Positions 44,781 to 52,496 of a DNA stretch of 64,000 nucleotides are shown piece by piece (positions within the stretch are counted from its first letter, which is position 1; each line of letters begins with the position of its first letter). The stretch spans positions 1,488,001-1,552,000 of the forward strand of contig NZ_CP076128.1 of assembly GCF_018736065.1 (NCBI RefSeq). Direction: 5' to 3'. The position numbers and the translations under genes were made by a program. The notes under the pieces are model-generated. The model searched no databases. It saw only the letters and a program-made list of their open reading frames with translations, and was not told where the DNA came from. The DNA is from Flammeovirga kamogawensis (GTDB taxonomy: Bacteria; Bacteroidota; Bacteroidia; Cytophagales; Flammeovirgaceae).

Positions 44781-45911
44781 ATGCTTAGACTTATAGTTAC
44801 CTTACTAACCTCACTTACTATTGCCCTTATATCAACACCTGAAGTCATAAAAGTCATTACAAAAAATAATGTCTTCGATTTACCTGGAGGAAGAAAAGTA
44901 CATACAGAATTAATCCCATCTATGGGTGGTGTCGGTATATTTATTGCTTTCCTTTTAAGCTGTTGTATTTGGATACCAATAAATTCAGCAATAGAATTAC
45001 GTTTCCTCTTCTTTGGCATTATACTCATCTTCTTTATGGGCGTTAGAGATGACATGCTTGCTATGAGTCCTAGAAATAAGCTCATCATTCAATTAATAGC
45101 CGCTACAGTAGTTGTTGGTTTTGGTGATATTCAAATCAGATCATTCTACTCACTGTATGAAAATATAAATTTCCCTGAATGGTTTAGTTTCGCTACAACA
45201 GTATTTATCATCATTGCATTAACCAATGCCTTCAACCTTATAGATGGTATAAATGGGTTAGCTGGTGCTATTGCTGTTATTATTACAGCCGCTTTAAGTA
45301 CGTGGTTTTTCCTTATAGGCAACCATTCTTATGCAATAATGATGGTAGCAATGCTAGGTGGTGTATTAGGTTTCTTGTATTACAATTGGGGTAGAGCAAC
45401 TATATTTATGGGAGATACAGGCTCTATGATTTTAGGCTTTTTCCTTTCTTGTAGTTTAGTGTTATTTATTAATACAGATTATGCATTACCTGTAGACCAT
45501 GCCTATAAATTGCCAGATGCAGTAAGTATGGCGATTGCTTTATTCATTTACCCTATTATTGATACACTTCGTGTATTTACCATACGTATATTAAATGGTA
45601 GATCACCTTTCTCACCAGATAGAAAACACATTCATCATATTTTTATTAGAACAGGGTTTACTCACGCAGCAACATCAACAATTATTGCTTCTATGTCCTT
45701 CCTCTTCCTAGCAGTTTGTTACTTTGCAAACTTTTATATTCATGATCTTTTACTTCTAGCATGTATTCTTACCGCATTATATGTTATTCCATTATTATTA
45801 AAATGGAGAGTCTATTATTATAAAAATAATAAAGATGAAATAGCAAAAAAGGTACTTAAACAAAAAGCAAAAGAATCTGCAAAATTTAAAGTAGAAAGAA
45901 ATGTTGGTTAA
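44781..45911 (+). CDS. WecA/TagO-like undecaprenyl-phosphate sugar-1-P transferase
   Basis: A 376-residue multispan membrane enzyme that starts glycan assembly by placing a HexNAc-1-phosphate on undecaprenyl phosphate. Marks of the MraY/WecA family are FMGVRDDMLAMSPRNKL (Mg-binding DD), NAFNLIDGINGLAGA, FMGDTGSMILGF, and the cytoplasmic RKHIHHIF histidine motif. About 10-11 membrane helices are evident. It is its own transcription unit with promoter box and terminator. It probably starts the polymer encoded by the operon just upstream. Confidence 0.93.
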   Translation: MLRLIVTLLTSLTIALISTPEVIKVITKNNVFDLPGGRKVHTELIPSMGGVGIFIAFLLSCCIWIPINSAIELRFLFFGIILIFFMGVRDDMLAMSPRNKLIIQLIAATVVVGFGDIQIRSFYSLYENINFPEWFSFATTVFIIIALTNAFNLIDGINGLAGAIAVIITAALSTWFFLIGNHSYAIMMVAMLGGVLGFLYYNWGRATIFMGDTGSMILGFFLSCSLVLFINTDYALPVDHAYKLPDAVSMAIALFIYPIIDTLRVFTIRILNGRSPFSPDRKHIHHIFIRTGFTHAATSTIIASMSFLFLAVCYFANFYIHDLLLLACILTALYVIPLLLKWRVYYYKNNKDEIAKKVLKQKAKESAKFKVERNVG

Positions 45912-45936
45912 ACATTTTCTTTAAAAGATATAGTAG

Positions 45937-45970
45937 GCCATCAATCTTTAATTAGGTTGGTGGCTTTTTT
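45937..45970 (+). terminator. terminator after the WecA-like gene
   Basis: GCCATCAA (45937-45944) pairs with TTGGTGGC (45957-45964, one G-T) and is followed by six T. The remnant repeat R10 begins at once after the T-run. Confidence 0.85.
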
Positions 45971-45971
45971 C

Positions 45972-46047
45972 TTCTTCATTTTTTCCATTGCTGAAAAAAC
46001 AAAGCAAAAAAAGCTAGGTGGGAGAGTTAAATTTATCTTCAAGGCCG
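45972..46047 (-). repeat. repeat remnant R10 (hairpin part deleted)
   Basis: Minus-strand partial copy. The TTCTTCATTTTTTCCATTGC end and the CTTCAAGG end are present, but the central stem region is missing. It is between a terminator and gmd. Confidence 0.75.
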
Positions 46048-46161
46048 TGTAGTGGTACTTGTCGTTGTCGTTTTCAATTGTAGATTGTTTGTAGTCAATG
46101 CAACTATCTCCTATCTTTATACTAAAATAAATGCATTAGGTAGAAATGTTTCTTAGATAAA

Positions 46162-47274
46162 ATGAAAAAGGCACTCATAACAGGTATTACAGGGCAAGAT
46201 GGAGCTTACCTCACAGAATTATTATTAGAAAAAGGATATGAAGTACACGGAATTAAACGCCGTTCTTCATTATTAAATACAGACAGAATAGATCATTTAT
46301 ATCAAGACCCACATGAAGAAGATATAAAACTAAAATTACATTACGGAGATCTTACAGATTCAATGAATCTAACAAAGATTATACAAGAAGTACAGCCAGA
46401 TGAGATCTATAATTTAGGAGCAATGTCTCATGTGCGTGTAAGTTTCGATACACCTGAATATGTGGGCAATGTAGACGGTTTGGGTACGTTACGAATATTA
46501 GAAGCCGTACGTTTGTTAGGTTTAACAAAAAAAACACGTATATATCAAGCGTCAACATCAGAACTCTATGGAATGGTGCAGGAGGTTCCCCAAAAAGAAA
46601 CTACTCCCTTCTACCCTCGTTCTCCATATGCTGTTGCCAAGCTTTATGGGTATTGGATTACCGTTAACTACAGGGAAGCTTACAATATGTACGCCTGTAA
46701 TGGCATTTTATTTAACCACGAATCTCCAATACGAGGAGAAACTTTTGTTACACGAAAGATTACACGAGCAGTAGCAAAAATTGCTTTAGGCTTACAAGAT
46801 TGCCTTTTTCTAGGAAATCTTAACTCAAAAAGAGATTGGGGACATGCTAAGGATTATGTAAAAGCTATGTGGCTTATATTACAACAAGAAAAGGCAGAAG
46901 ATTTTTGTATTGCCACAGGAATCACCACTTCCATCAGAGATTTTGTAAAAATGGCCTTTGCTGAAGTGGGTATTGAGCTAGCATTTACCGGTGAAGGTGT
47001 TGATGAAATTGCAACAATAAAAAAGTGTAATCAGCCAGAGTTCCAGGTAAAAGAGGGAACGGTTGTATTAAAAGTAGATCCGCAATACTTCCGCCCTACA
47101 GAAGTAGATTTACTTATTGGAGATCCTACAAAAGCAAAAACACAATTGGGATGGGAATTAGAATACGACCTTCCTGCTCTTGTTAAAGACATGATGACCT
47201 CGGATGTAAAACTATTTAAAAAGGAAAAATATTTACGTGATGGAGGGCATGATGTTTTGAATCAGTATGAATAG
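46162..47274 (+). CDS. gmd: GDP-mannose 4,6-dehydratase
   Basis: First step of GDP-L-fucose synthesis: GDP-mannose to GDP-4-keto-6-deoxymannose. It is 370 residues, opening [22 protein letters not shown] with the [18 protein letters not shown] block. The catalytic Ser/Tyr/Lys are in [16 protein letters not shown]-type and [10 protein letters not shown] segments, and [16 protein letters not shown] is intact. It has the standard length. It pairs with fcl 264 bases downstream, separated by S hairpins. Confidence 0.97.
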   Translation: MKKALITGITGQDGAYLTELLLEKGYEVHGIKRRSSLLNTDRIDHLYQDPHEEDIKLKLHYGDLTDSMNLTKIIQEVQPDEIYNLGAMSHVRVSFDTPEYVGNVDGLGTLRILEAVRLLGLTKKTRIYQASTSELYGMVQEVPQKETTPFYPRSPYAVAKLYGYWITVNYREAYNMYACNGILFNHESPIRGETFVTRKITRAVAKIALGLQDCLFLGNLNSKRDWGHAKDYVKAMWLILQQEKAEDFCIATGITTSIRDFVKMAFAEVGIELAFTGEGVDEIATIKKCNQPEFQVKEGTVVLKVDPQYFRPTEVDLLIGDPTKAKTQLGWELEYDLPALVKDMMTSDVKLFKKEKYLRDGGHDVLNQYE

Positions 47275-47349
47275 GCTTTTGAATTAGGAGTTAAAAATGA
47301 AGAACTAAGAACTGTCAATAGTTTATAACTACTAGAACCCATCTACATC

Positions 47350-47379
47350 ATCAGCCCAGGACTTAAGTCTTGGGCTGAT
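47350..47379. repeat. S-family hairpin S6 (best example)
   Basis: ATCAGCCCAGGACTT (47350-47364) and AAGTCTTGGGCTGAT (47365-47379) form a 15-bp stem with a single G-T and no loop bases. This is the clearest member of the CCCA-GACTT-AAGTC-TGGG-CTGAT family. It lies between gmd and fcl and has no T-run. Confidence 0.8.
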
Positions 47380-47480
47380 AATAATGGATATATATTGTTT
47401 GAAGTCTGGAGACTTCTTCAATGATGAATCACAAGTGACGCCTGACGGCTTAACACTTACGATAGATTAATAAAACACTT

Positions 47481-47514
47481 TCAAAAGCTCAGGACTTCCA
47501 TCTTGGGCTTTTGA
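47481..47514. repeat. S-family hairpin S7
   Basis: TCAAAAGC (47481-47488) pairs with GCTTTTGA (47507-47514) around a core resembling CAGGACTT and TTGGG. The outer arms differ from S6 but remain complementary. It is just upstream of fcl. Confidence 0.65.
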
Positions 47515-47538
47515 TGTATAAAAGAAATAATTAGAATC

Positions 47539-48480
47539 ATGGAAAAGGCATCAAAAATATACATTGCAGGTCACAAAGGAATGGTAGGCTCTGCAATACA
47601 TAGAAAATTAGTTGCAGAAGGTTACACTAATATTGTTGTACGTACATCCTCAAAACTAGACTTAAAAGATCAAGTAGCTGTTACTGCTTTCTTTGAAAAA
47701 GAAAAGCCAGACTATGTATTTTTAGCTGCTGCAAAAGTTGGAGGTATTCAAGCCAATAACATCTATAGAGCACAGTTCCTATATGAGAATTTAATGATAC
47801 AAAATAACGTCATCCATCAAAGTTACGTGCACGGTGTAAAGAAATTACTCTTTTTAGGCTCTTCATGCATTTATCCCAAAATGGCTCCTCAGCCTTTAAA
47901 AGAAAACTATCTACTTACAGGAATATTAGAGCCAACGAATGAACCTTATGCCATAGCTAAAATTTCGGGTATAAAAATGTGTGAAGCTTACAGAGCACAA
48001 TATGGATGTAACTTCATCTCAGCAATGCCCACTAACCTCTATGGATATAACGATAATTACCACCCACAGAATTCTCATGTACTCCCAGCCCTATTGCGTA
48101 AGTTCCATGAAGCAAAAGAAAGCAATGCAGCAACTGTAGAAGTTTGGGGTTCTGGTGCACCATTAAGAGAATTTATGTTTGTAGATGACCTTGCTGCTGC
48201 CTGTTACTTCCTCATGCAAAATTATAATGGTGAGCAATTTGTGAATATAGGTACAGGAGTAGATCTTAGTATCAAGGAATTAGCAGAAACCATAAAAGAA
48301 GTTGTTGGTTTTGAAGGTGAATTAGTTTGGGATGCTTCTAAGCCTGATGGTACACCTAGAAAATTAATGGATGTATCAAATTTAAATAACCTTGGTTTTA
48401 CACATAAAGTAGATTTAAGAGAGGGTATTGAATTAACCTATAAAGACTTTGTTGCTAAGAATAAATTTGTAGAGAGGTAA
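47539..48480 (+). CDS. fcl: GDP-L-fucose synthase
   Basis: Epimerises and reduces the Gmd product to GDP-L-fucose. It is an SDR protein of 313 residues with [45 protein letters not shown], the catalytic Tyr/Lys in [18 protein letters not shown], and [16 protein letters not shown], all as in the WcaG family. Its product could serve the WbuB-like or another transferase of the main operon. Confidence 0.97.
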   Translation: MEKASKIYIAGHKGMVGSAIHRKLVAEGYTNIVVRTSSKLDLKDQVAVTAFFEKEKPDYVFLAAAKVGGIQANNIYRAQFLYENLMIQNNVIHQSYVHGVKKLLFLGSSCIYPKMAPQPLKENYLLTGILEPTNEPYAIAKISGIKMCEAYRAQYGCNFISAMPTNLYGYNDNYHPQNSHVLPALLRKFHEAKESNAATVEVWGSGAPLREFMFVDDLAAACYFLMQNYNGEQFVNIGTGVDLSIKELAETIKEVVGFEGELVWDASKPDGTPRKLMDVSNLNNLGFTHKVDLREGIELTYKDFVAKNKFVER

Positions 48481-48486
48481 CCTTTC

Positions 48487-48535
48487 TTCTTCATTTTTTC
48501 CATTGCTAAAAAAACGAAGCAAAAAAAGCTAGTCT
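48487..48535 (-). repeat. repeat remnant R11
   Basis: Only the TTCTTCATTTTTTCCATTGC to AAAGCTAGTCTG end of the 177-bp family remains, minus strand, directly after fcl. Confidence 0.7.
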
Positions 48536-48581
48536 GACTTGCTTAATAGAGTATTACAGTTTTGAGTTAATAATCACAACT

Positions 48582-48944
48582 TTAATTTATGAAATTTTTA
48601 ATAACAAAGCACATAATTTCAATATATTTAAAAATGAAAATTGATTTATAATTTATCACTTAATTATTTTGTTATTACATTTACGATTATTAACATTGCG
48701 TATCAAATAAAAACAAATGATAATAAAATATACTAGCTTTACGATTCAAAATTTCACTAGCGACGATTCATAAAAAAATAACTAATTTCTCATTCAAGAG
48801 CTTACGATTCTAGCTAACGCTATAACCAAATAAGATCTACGTTTTTGATTGAAAAATATTTAATGTATTGTATTGGTTTTATTATAATTCCAACGATATA
48901 AAAGTTATTTTCACCTCGTATATTTCTATACGAGGTGTTTTTTT
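48582..48944 (+). ncRNA. conserved non-coding element, copy A (RNA candidate)
   Basis: A gene-free block sharing four ordered segments with copy B (50041-50399): TATGAAATTTTTAATAACA; TTATTAACATTGC; repeated ACGATTC units followed by AAAAAATAACT; and a strong terminator. In copy A, ACGATTC occurs at 48741, 48763 and 48804. The terminator is CACCTCGTATA/TATACGAGGTG (48912-48937) plus seven T. No open frame is shared by the two copies. Reading it as an RNA gene is inference. Confidence 0.5.
48912..48944 (+). terminator. strong terminator of element A
   Basis: An 11-bp perfect stem, loop TTTC, then seven T. No protein gene ends nearby upstream on this strand (fcl ends 430 bases before), so it implies a non-coding transcript or a very long fcl tail. 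Confidence 0.9.
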
Positions 48945-49001
48945 ATATCAAGATTATATTTTTTTTGTTAATTGGATTGGATGATTGCTATTTATTCATG
49001 T

Positions 49002-49058
49002 TTCTTCATTTTTTCAATTGCTGAAAATACAAAAAAAGCTAGGCTTTTAATTCACGGA
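49002..49058 (-). repeat. repeat remnant R12
   Basis: Minus-strand remnant with the TTCTTCATTTTTTC and AAAAAAAGCTAGGC segments, then TTTTAATTCAC. The rest is missing. Confidence 0.6.
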
Positions 49059-49060
49059 CG

Positions 49061-49137
49061 GGTGATGCAGGTAGTTGATGTATATCATTAATCCATGGTT
49101 TCAACTATATGTAAAAATAATATGTATTGCATCATCC
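49061..49137. repeat. S-family-like inverted repeat S8
   Basis: GATGCA (49064-49069) and TGCATC (49128-49133) enclose CCATGGTTTCAAC, which resembles S2/S3 in reverse. Degenerate; it lies upstream of the second MNT gene. Confidence 0.45.
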
Positions 49138-49282
49138 ATCAATAACTGAAGTCCTTATTAAAAATACGTGTAGCTTTATAAATAGATCTAAACTTTTATG
49201 TTCAGACTAATATCTGTAAATTAGAAAAAATTAATTTCTATCGAATCCGTAAAAAATTATTTAAAATTTCTAGAAAAATAGT

Positions 49283-49588
49283 ATGGGCTATATAGATCAA
49301 TATAAGGGACAAATCATCGAAATTTGCAAAAAATTACCCATAACAAAATTATATGTTTTTGGGTCGGTAGTTACAGATAAATTTACTAAGAGTAGTGATA
49401 TTGATTTTATTGTAAAATTAAAAGAAAATATAAGTTTCGAAGATTACTCTGATAGTTATTTTAACCTTCAGTATGCACTAAGAAACCTTTTTAAAAGAGA
49501 AATAGACATAGTAACCGAACCTAGTATTCGGAATCCTTATTTTAAAAAAGAAGTTGATGAAACAAAATTACTAATCTATGAAGTATAA
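49283..49588 (+). CDS. MNT antitoxin, second copy
   Basis: A 101-residue minimal nucleotidyltransferase with VFGSVVTDKFTKSSDIDFIV (G-S-x10-D-x-D) and the third acidic residue in REIDIVTE. The C-terminus SIRNPYFKKEVDETKLLIYE corresponds to that of the 17.2-kb protein. It overlaps the HEPN ATG at 49578 by 11 bases. It looks intact, although its toxin partner is broken. Confidence 0.88.
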   Translation: MGYIDQYKGQIIEICKKLPITKLYVFGSVVTDKFTKSSDIDFIVKLKENISFEDYSDSYFNLQYALRNLFKREIDIVTEPSIRNPYFKKEVDETKLLIYEV

Positions 49589-49923
49589 TATCTTAAAAAG
49601 CTTATTTGATATAAAAGACTCCATACTTGCTATTTTTGATTATCTAGAAGGGAAACGTGATTTTTTCATCTATAAAAAATAATCGACTCCTCAAAAGAGC
49701 TATAGAAAGAGAAATTGAAATTATAGGAGAAGCCACTCAACGGATTTTAAAAATTGATGCAAACTTTCCTATATCAAATGCACGAAAAATTGTGGATACT
49801 CGAAATTGGGTGATACATGGTTATGACTTTGTTGATGATCAAATAATTTGGAATATCATAATTAATCAACTCCCTAAATTGTTACAAGAAGTAAACAATG
49901 AAATCTCTAAAAGAGATCAATAA
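49578..49923 (+). pseudogene. frameshifted HEPN toxin (DUF86), second copy
   Basis: From the ATG at 49578 the frame reads MKYNILKSLFDIKDSILA and on to DFFIYKK, then hits TAA at 49680-49682. The remaining two thirds continue in the +1 frame: NNRLLKRAIEREIEIIGEA, then the catalytic R-x4-H (RNWVIHGYD) and IIWNIIINQLPKLL. Removing one A from the A6 run near 49673-49678 restores a ~115-residue protein that aligns without gaps to the intact HEPN at 16.9 kb (FFVYRENIMLKRA against FFIYKNNRLLKRA). It could be a real lesion, a slippage site, or a base-calling error in a homopolymer. A GTG at 49657 could start a truncated product. Confidence 0.8.
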
Positions 49924-50040
49924 TTTTCCACCTCAACAATGCAATATAGAACATAGAAGTACACACGTTTAGTAGACTAAATGTATCTACTAACTTAATT
50001 TCTACAACTTTTCTCGAAAATATTCTAAGTAAAACACGGC

Positions 50041-50399
50041 TTTTATTTTATGAAATTTTTAATAACACTTTACATAATTACCAACTTTCTAAAAATGTTA
50101 TTGATATGTTATTTTCTACACTTGTTATTTGTTGATTTTAAAAATTGTTATTAACATTGCATCAACAATTTAGCTAAGAAGAAAGCTAAACGATTCATAA
50201 CTTTTACTAGCATTTATTAGCGATTCAAAAAAAATAACTGATTATATTTTCATGCATAATGCTGTTTCTTTTCTCTTTTACAATCGAGAATATTATATGT
50301 TTTATAGTGAAGATTTTACTGTGAAAGGACTATTACCTACTCCAACATTACAGGCTTTTATTTTTTCACCTTGTGCAATCCTGTATAAGGTGTTTTTTT
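50041..50399 (+). ncRNA. conserved non-coding element, copy B (RNA candidate)
   Basis: Second copy of the element at 48582-48944, in the same orientation, beyond the MNT/HEPN pair. The same four segments occur in the same order and with nearly the same spacing, including ACGATTC at 50190, GCGATTC at 50220 with AAAAAAAATAACT after it, and a terminal hairpin CACCTT/AAGGTG (50367-50392) with a T-run. Sequence between the blocks differs strongly, so only these parts appear constrained. A 63-codon frame overlapping it (50252-50443) has no counterpart in copy A. Confidence 0.5.
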
Positions 50400-50951
50400 A
50401 TGCTTCATTTTCATGTAGTATTAGGGCTAAACAGGCTAGATAAGTGAATCCTTAAGCCTTGTTCATCAACTCACTCGTATTGATTTATTTTTAAACTGTT
50501 ACAAATAAGTAAAATGAATACCCATCCATATAAGCATATTTAAAGTAATAACCTCAAAATATGTAGACTTGTTTTTACTTCAGCAATCGAAAAAAAAGAA
50601 TAAAAAAAAACCTCTTTATATTAAATATAAAGAGGTAAAGAACATCTGGCGGATATTTTATGAGTAACAGTCAGCCTTAAATTTATACTATTCAATGTTA
50701 TGGTTTTAGCTTAGTCAAGTTATTGTATAAACATGATGTTTTTTTTATTATTATATCAAAATATTACACACATTTTGATAACACAATAATACTATGAATT
50801 TCATTTACAAACAAATTTAAACAGCACTTTTTTTTAATTTACAGCAAATAACCTTAAGAATAGTACATATTAAAAACAATCATAAAATAACAGTTATCAA
50901 CATATTAGAGGTTTAAACAAAATTTGAATTAAAAAGCAATTAGAGAATATA
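50400..50951. other. 552-base gene-free stretch
   Basis: AT-rich DNA containing the minus-strand terminator above. A possible minus-strand promoter box, TAAATTTG, lies near 50813-50820, which would give a ~200-base RNA with an internal TATCAAAAT/ATTTTGATA hairpin. No family recognised; no protein gene. Confidence 0.35.
50597..50636 (-). terminator. minus-strand terminator of an unassigned transcript
   Basis: ACCTCTTTATATT and ATATAAAGAGGT arms (about 50611-50636) followed on the minus strand by nine T. The only minus gene upstream (TPR protein) already has its own terminator at 50952-50995, so a short transcript may end here. Confidence 0.7.
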
Positions 50952-50995
50952 AAAAAATGATCAAAAAGTTACATGAAACCTTTTGATCATTTTTT
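50952..50995 (-). terminator. bidirectional terminator after the TPR gene
   Basis: AAAAAATGATCAAAA (50952-50966) and TTTTGATCATTTTTT (50981-50995) form a perfect 15-bp stem with A/T ends, so it can act for either strand. Confidence 0.85.
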
Positions 50996-51015
50996 ATCGT
51001 TTAAACAAATAGATA

Positions 51016-52332
51016 TTACATATCATTTCTATCGCCACTTATTCTATCAAAGTATTCTAAAGCATAAGTACCCACAGGATAATAAGGTCCTTTACGGCAA
51101 TCTAATAATGATTGTTTACACTTTTGCAGATCCTCAACTCCATAAACGTATGACATTAATAAACTACACTTCACATATTCTTTAGGGGTGATATTAGAAT
51201 CGCTTAAAAGATCTAAACCAACAGCTATTGCTTCCTCTCTTCGTCCTAATTTGTGTAGGGCAACTACTTTATAGAACATAATATCTCTTGCTCCTCGAAA
51301 ATTAGCTAAACAGTTATTCGAATAAGTTAATGCTTTCTCATATTTTTGTGAAGAAAGCAAAATGTCTATAAATTCGTTATATGCTTTCAAGAAAGTCTTA
51401 TCCTTACCTTTATAACCTTCTAAGCCTAATTCAAATAGGTGAATTCCTTTATGGTGATGTTCTTCTTTAACTATAATGTCTGCCATTAATATATTAGCCT
51501 TTATATAAGTCTTATCAATTTTCATTGCTCTATTCAATAAGCTTTTTGCTTGATCAAAAGCATAGATATCTTCAAAGGCAGAAGCAACAGCAAAGAAATA
51601 ATCTGGTTTTAATTTTGTTACTCTCGATTTAAAAGGACCTAAATTAGCTTTTTCTAAAATTGGCATTGCTTTTTCGTATTCTTCTAAACCGTAGTAAGCA
51701 ATTCCTTTTTCATAGTTATACTTTGCCAACTGATTTAAAGGAGAGTTTTGAGGTAATTGCACTAAAATTAAATCTATTGTTGCAATAGCTTCTCTATATT
51801 TTTTGATTTTATTAGAAATCTGAGCATCTAAAAAAAGCATTTCTACATTAGAAGAAGAAAGCCCCATTCCTGCTTTAGTATACACATGTGCATCTTCGTA
51901 GCGTGCTTCTCTAAAAAAATAGGTTGCTGTTTCGTAACACAAATTAATTTGTTTCACAGGATCTTGTTCAACAGATAACCAGAAATCAATGTTTCTTTTA
52001 TAATTAGCATAATCATCTCTTGTTTCATAAACTTTAGAAATTGCAGAATATGCAGGCATATACTTTTTATCAATTATTAATGTCCTGTCCCAATCCTCAA
52101 TGGCTTTTGCTGTATCTTTTACTAATAAATTACAAACGCCTTTCCAATAATGAACTTTAGCTGTAGTATCTGCGATAGCAATTGCTTGCTCGTATTCTAC
52201 AATGGCACGATAATATTCTTTTGCCTGCCTAAATTTCTCTGCGTTTTTAAAAAAGAGTTCAACTGCGTTTTTCTCTTGGGAATAAGAAAATAATGGCAGT
52301 ACCATGAATATAAAGAGTAGTATTTTTTGCAT
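51016..52332 (-). CDS. periplasmic TPR-repeat protein
   Basis: A 438-residue protein with a signal peptide (ILLFIFMVLPLFSYSQ). At least eight TPR-like helix pairs follow, for example AKEYYRAIVEYEQAIAIA, KAIEDWDRTLIIDKKYMPAYS, REAIATIDLILVQLPQN and KAMPILEKANL. TPR proteins of this size act as scaffolds for cell-envelope complexes. No catalytic domain or lipobox is visible. It is a single-gene unit; nothing nearby tells the partner. Function not assigned. Confidence 0.8.
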   Translation of the reverse strand: MQKILLFIFMVLPLFSYSQEKNAVELFFKNAEKFRQAKEYYRAIVEYEQAIAIADTTAKVHYWKGVCNLLVKDTAKAIEDWDRTLIIDKKYMPAYSAISKVYETRDDYANYKRNIDFWLSVEQDPVKQINLCYETATYFFREARYEDAHVYTKAGMGLSSSNVEMLFLDAQISNKIKKYREAIATIDLILVQLPQNSPLNQLAKYNYEKGIAYYGLEEYEKAMPILEKANLGPFKSRVTKLKPDYFFAVASAFEDIYAFDQAKSLLNRAMKIDKTYIKANILMADIIVKEEHHHKGIHLFELGLEGYKGKDKTFLKAYNEFIDILLSSQKYEKALTYSNNCLANFRGARDIMFYKVVALHKLGRREEAIAVGLDLLSDSNITPKEYVKCSLLMSYVYGVEDLQKCKQSLLDCRKGPYYPVGTYALEYFDRISGDRNDM

Positions 52333-52496
52333 AGTTAGCTCAAAAAAATGTTATTAATTTAGTATACAGTAACCAATCAAATTGATATACCTTAACTATT
52401 TATAGCAATAGTTTCATTTAAAAAGTACGAGTGCAATTTAACTAACTAATTACACTCTAAGTATATATTCACAGTTGTTTACTACCATTCCTAAAT

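Noticed and set aside
48541-48911. Search for a tRNA or tmRNA around the ACGATTC motifs
   Set aside because: No cloverleaf, T-loop GTTC-A-A-T context with pairing, or CCA end was found.
50252-50443. 63-codon frame in element B
   Set aside because: It crosses the element's terminator hairpin and has no counterpart in element A.
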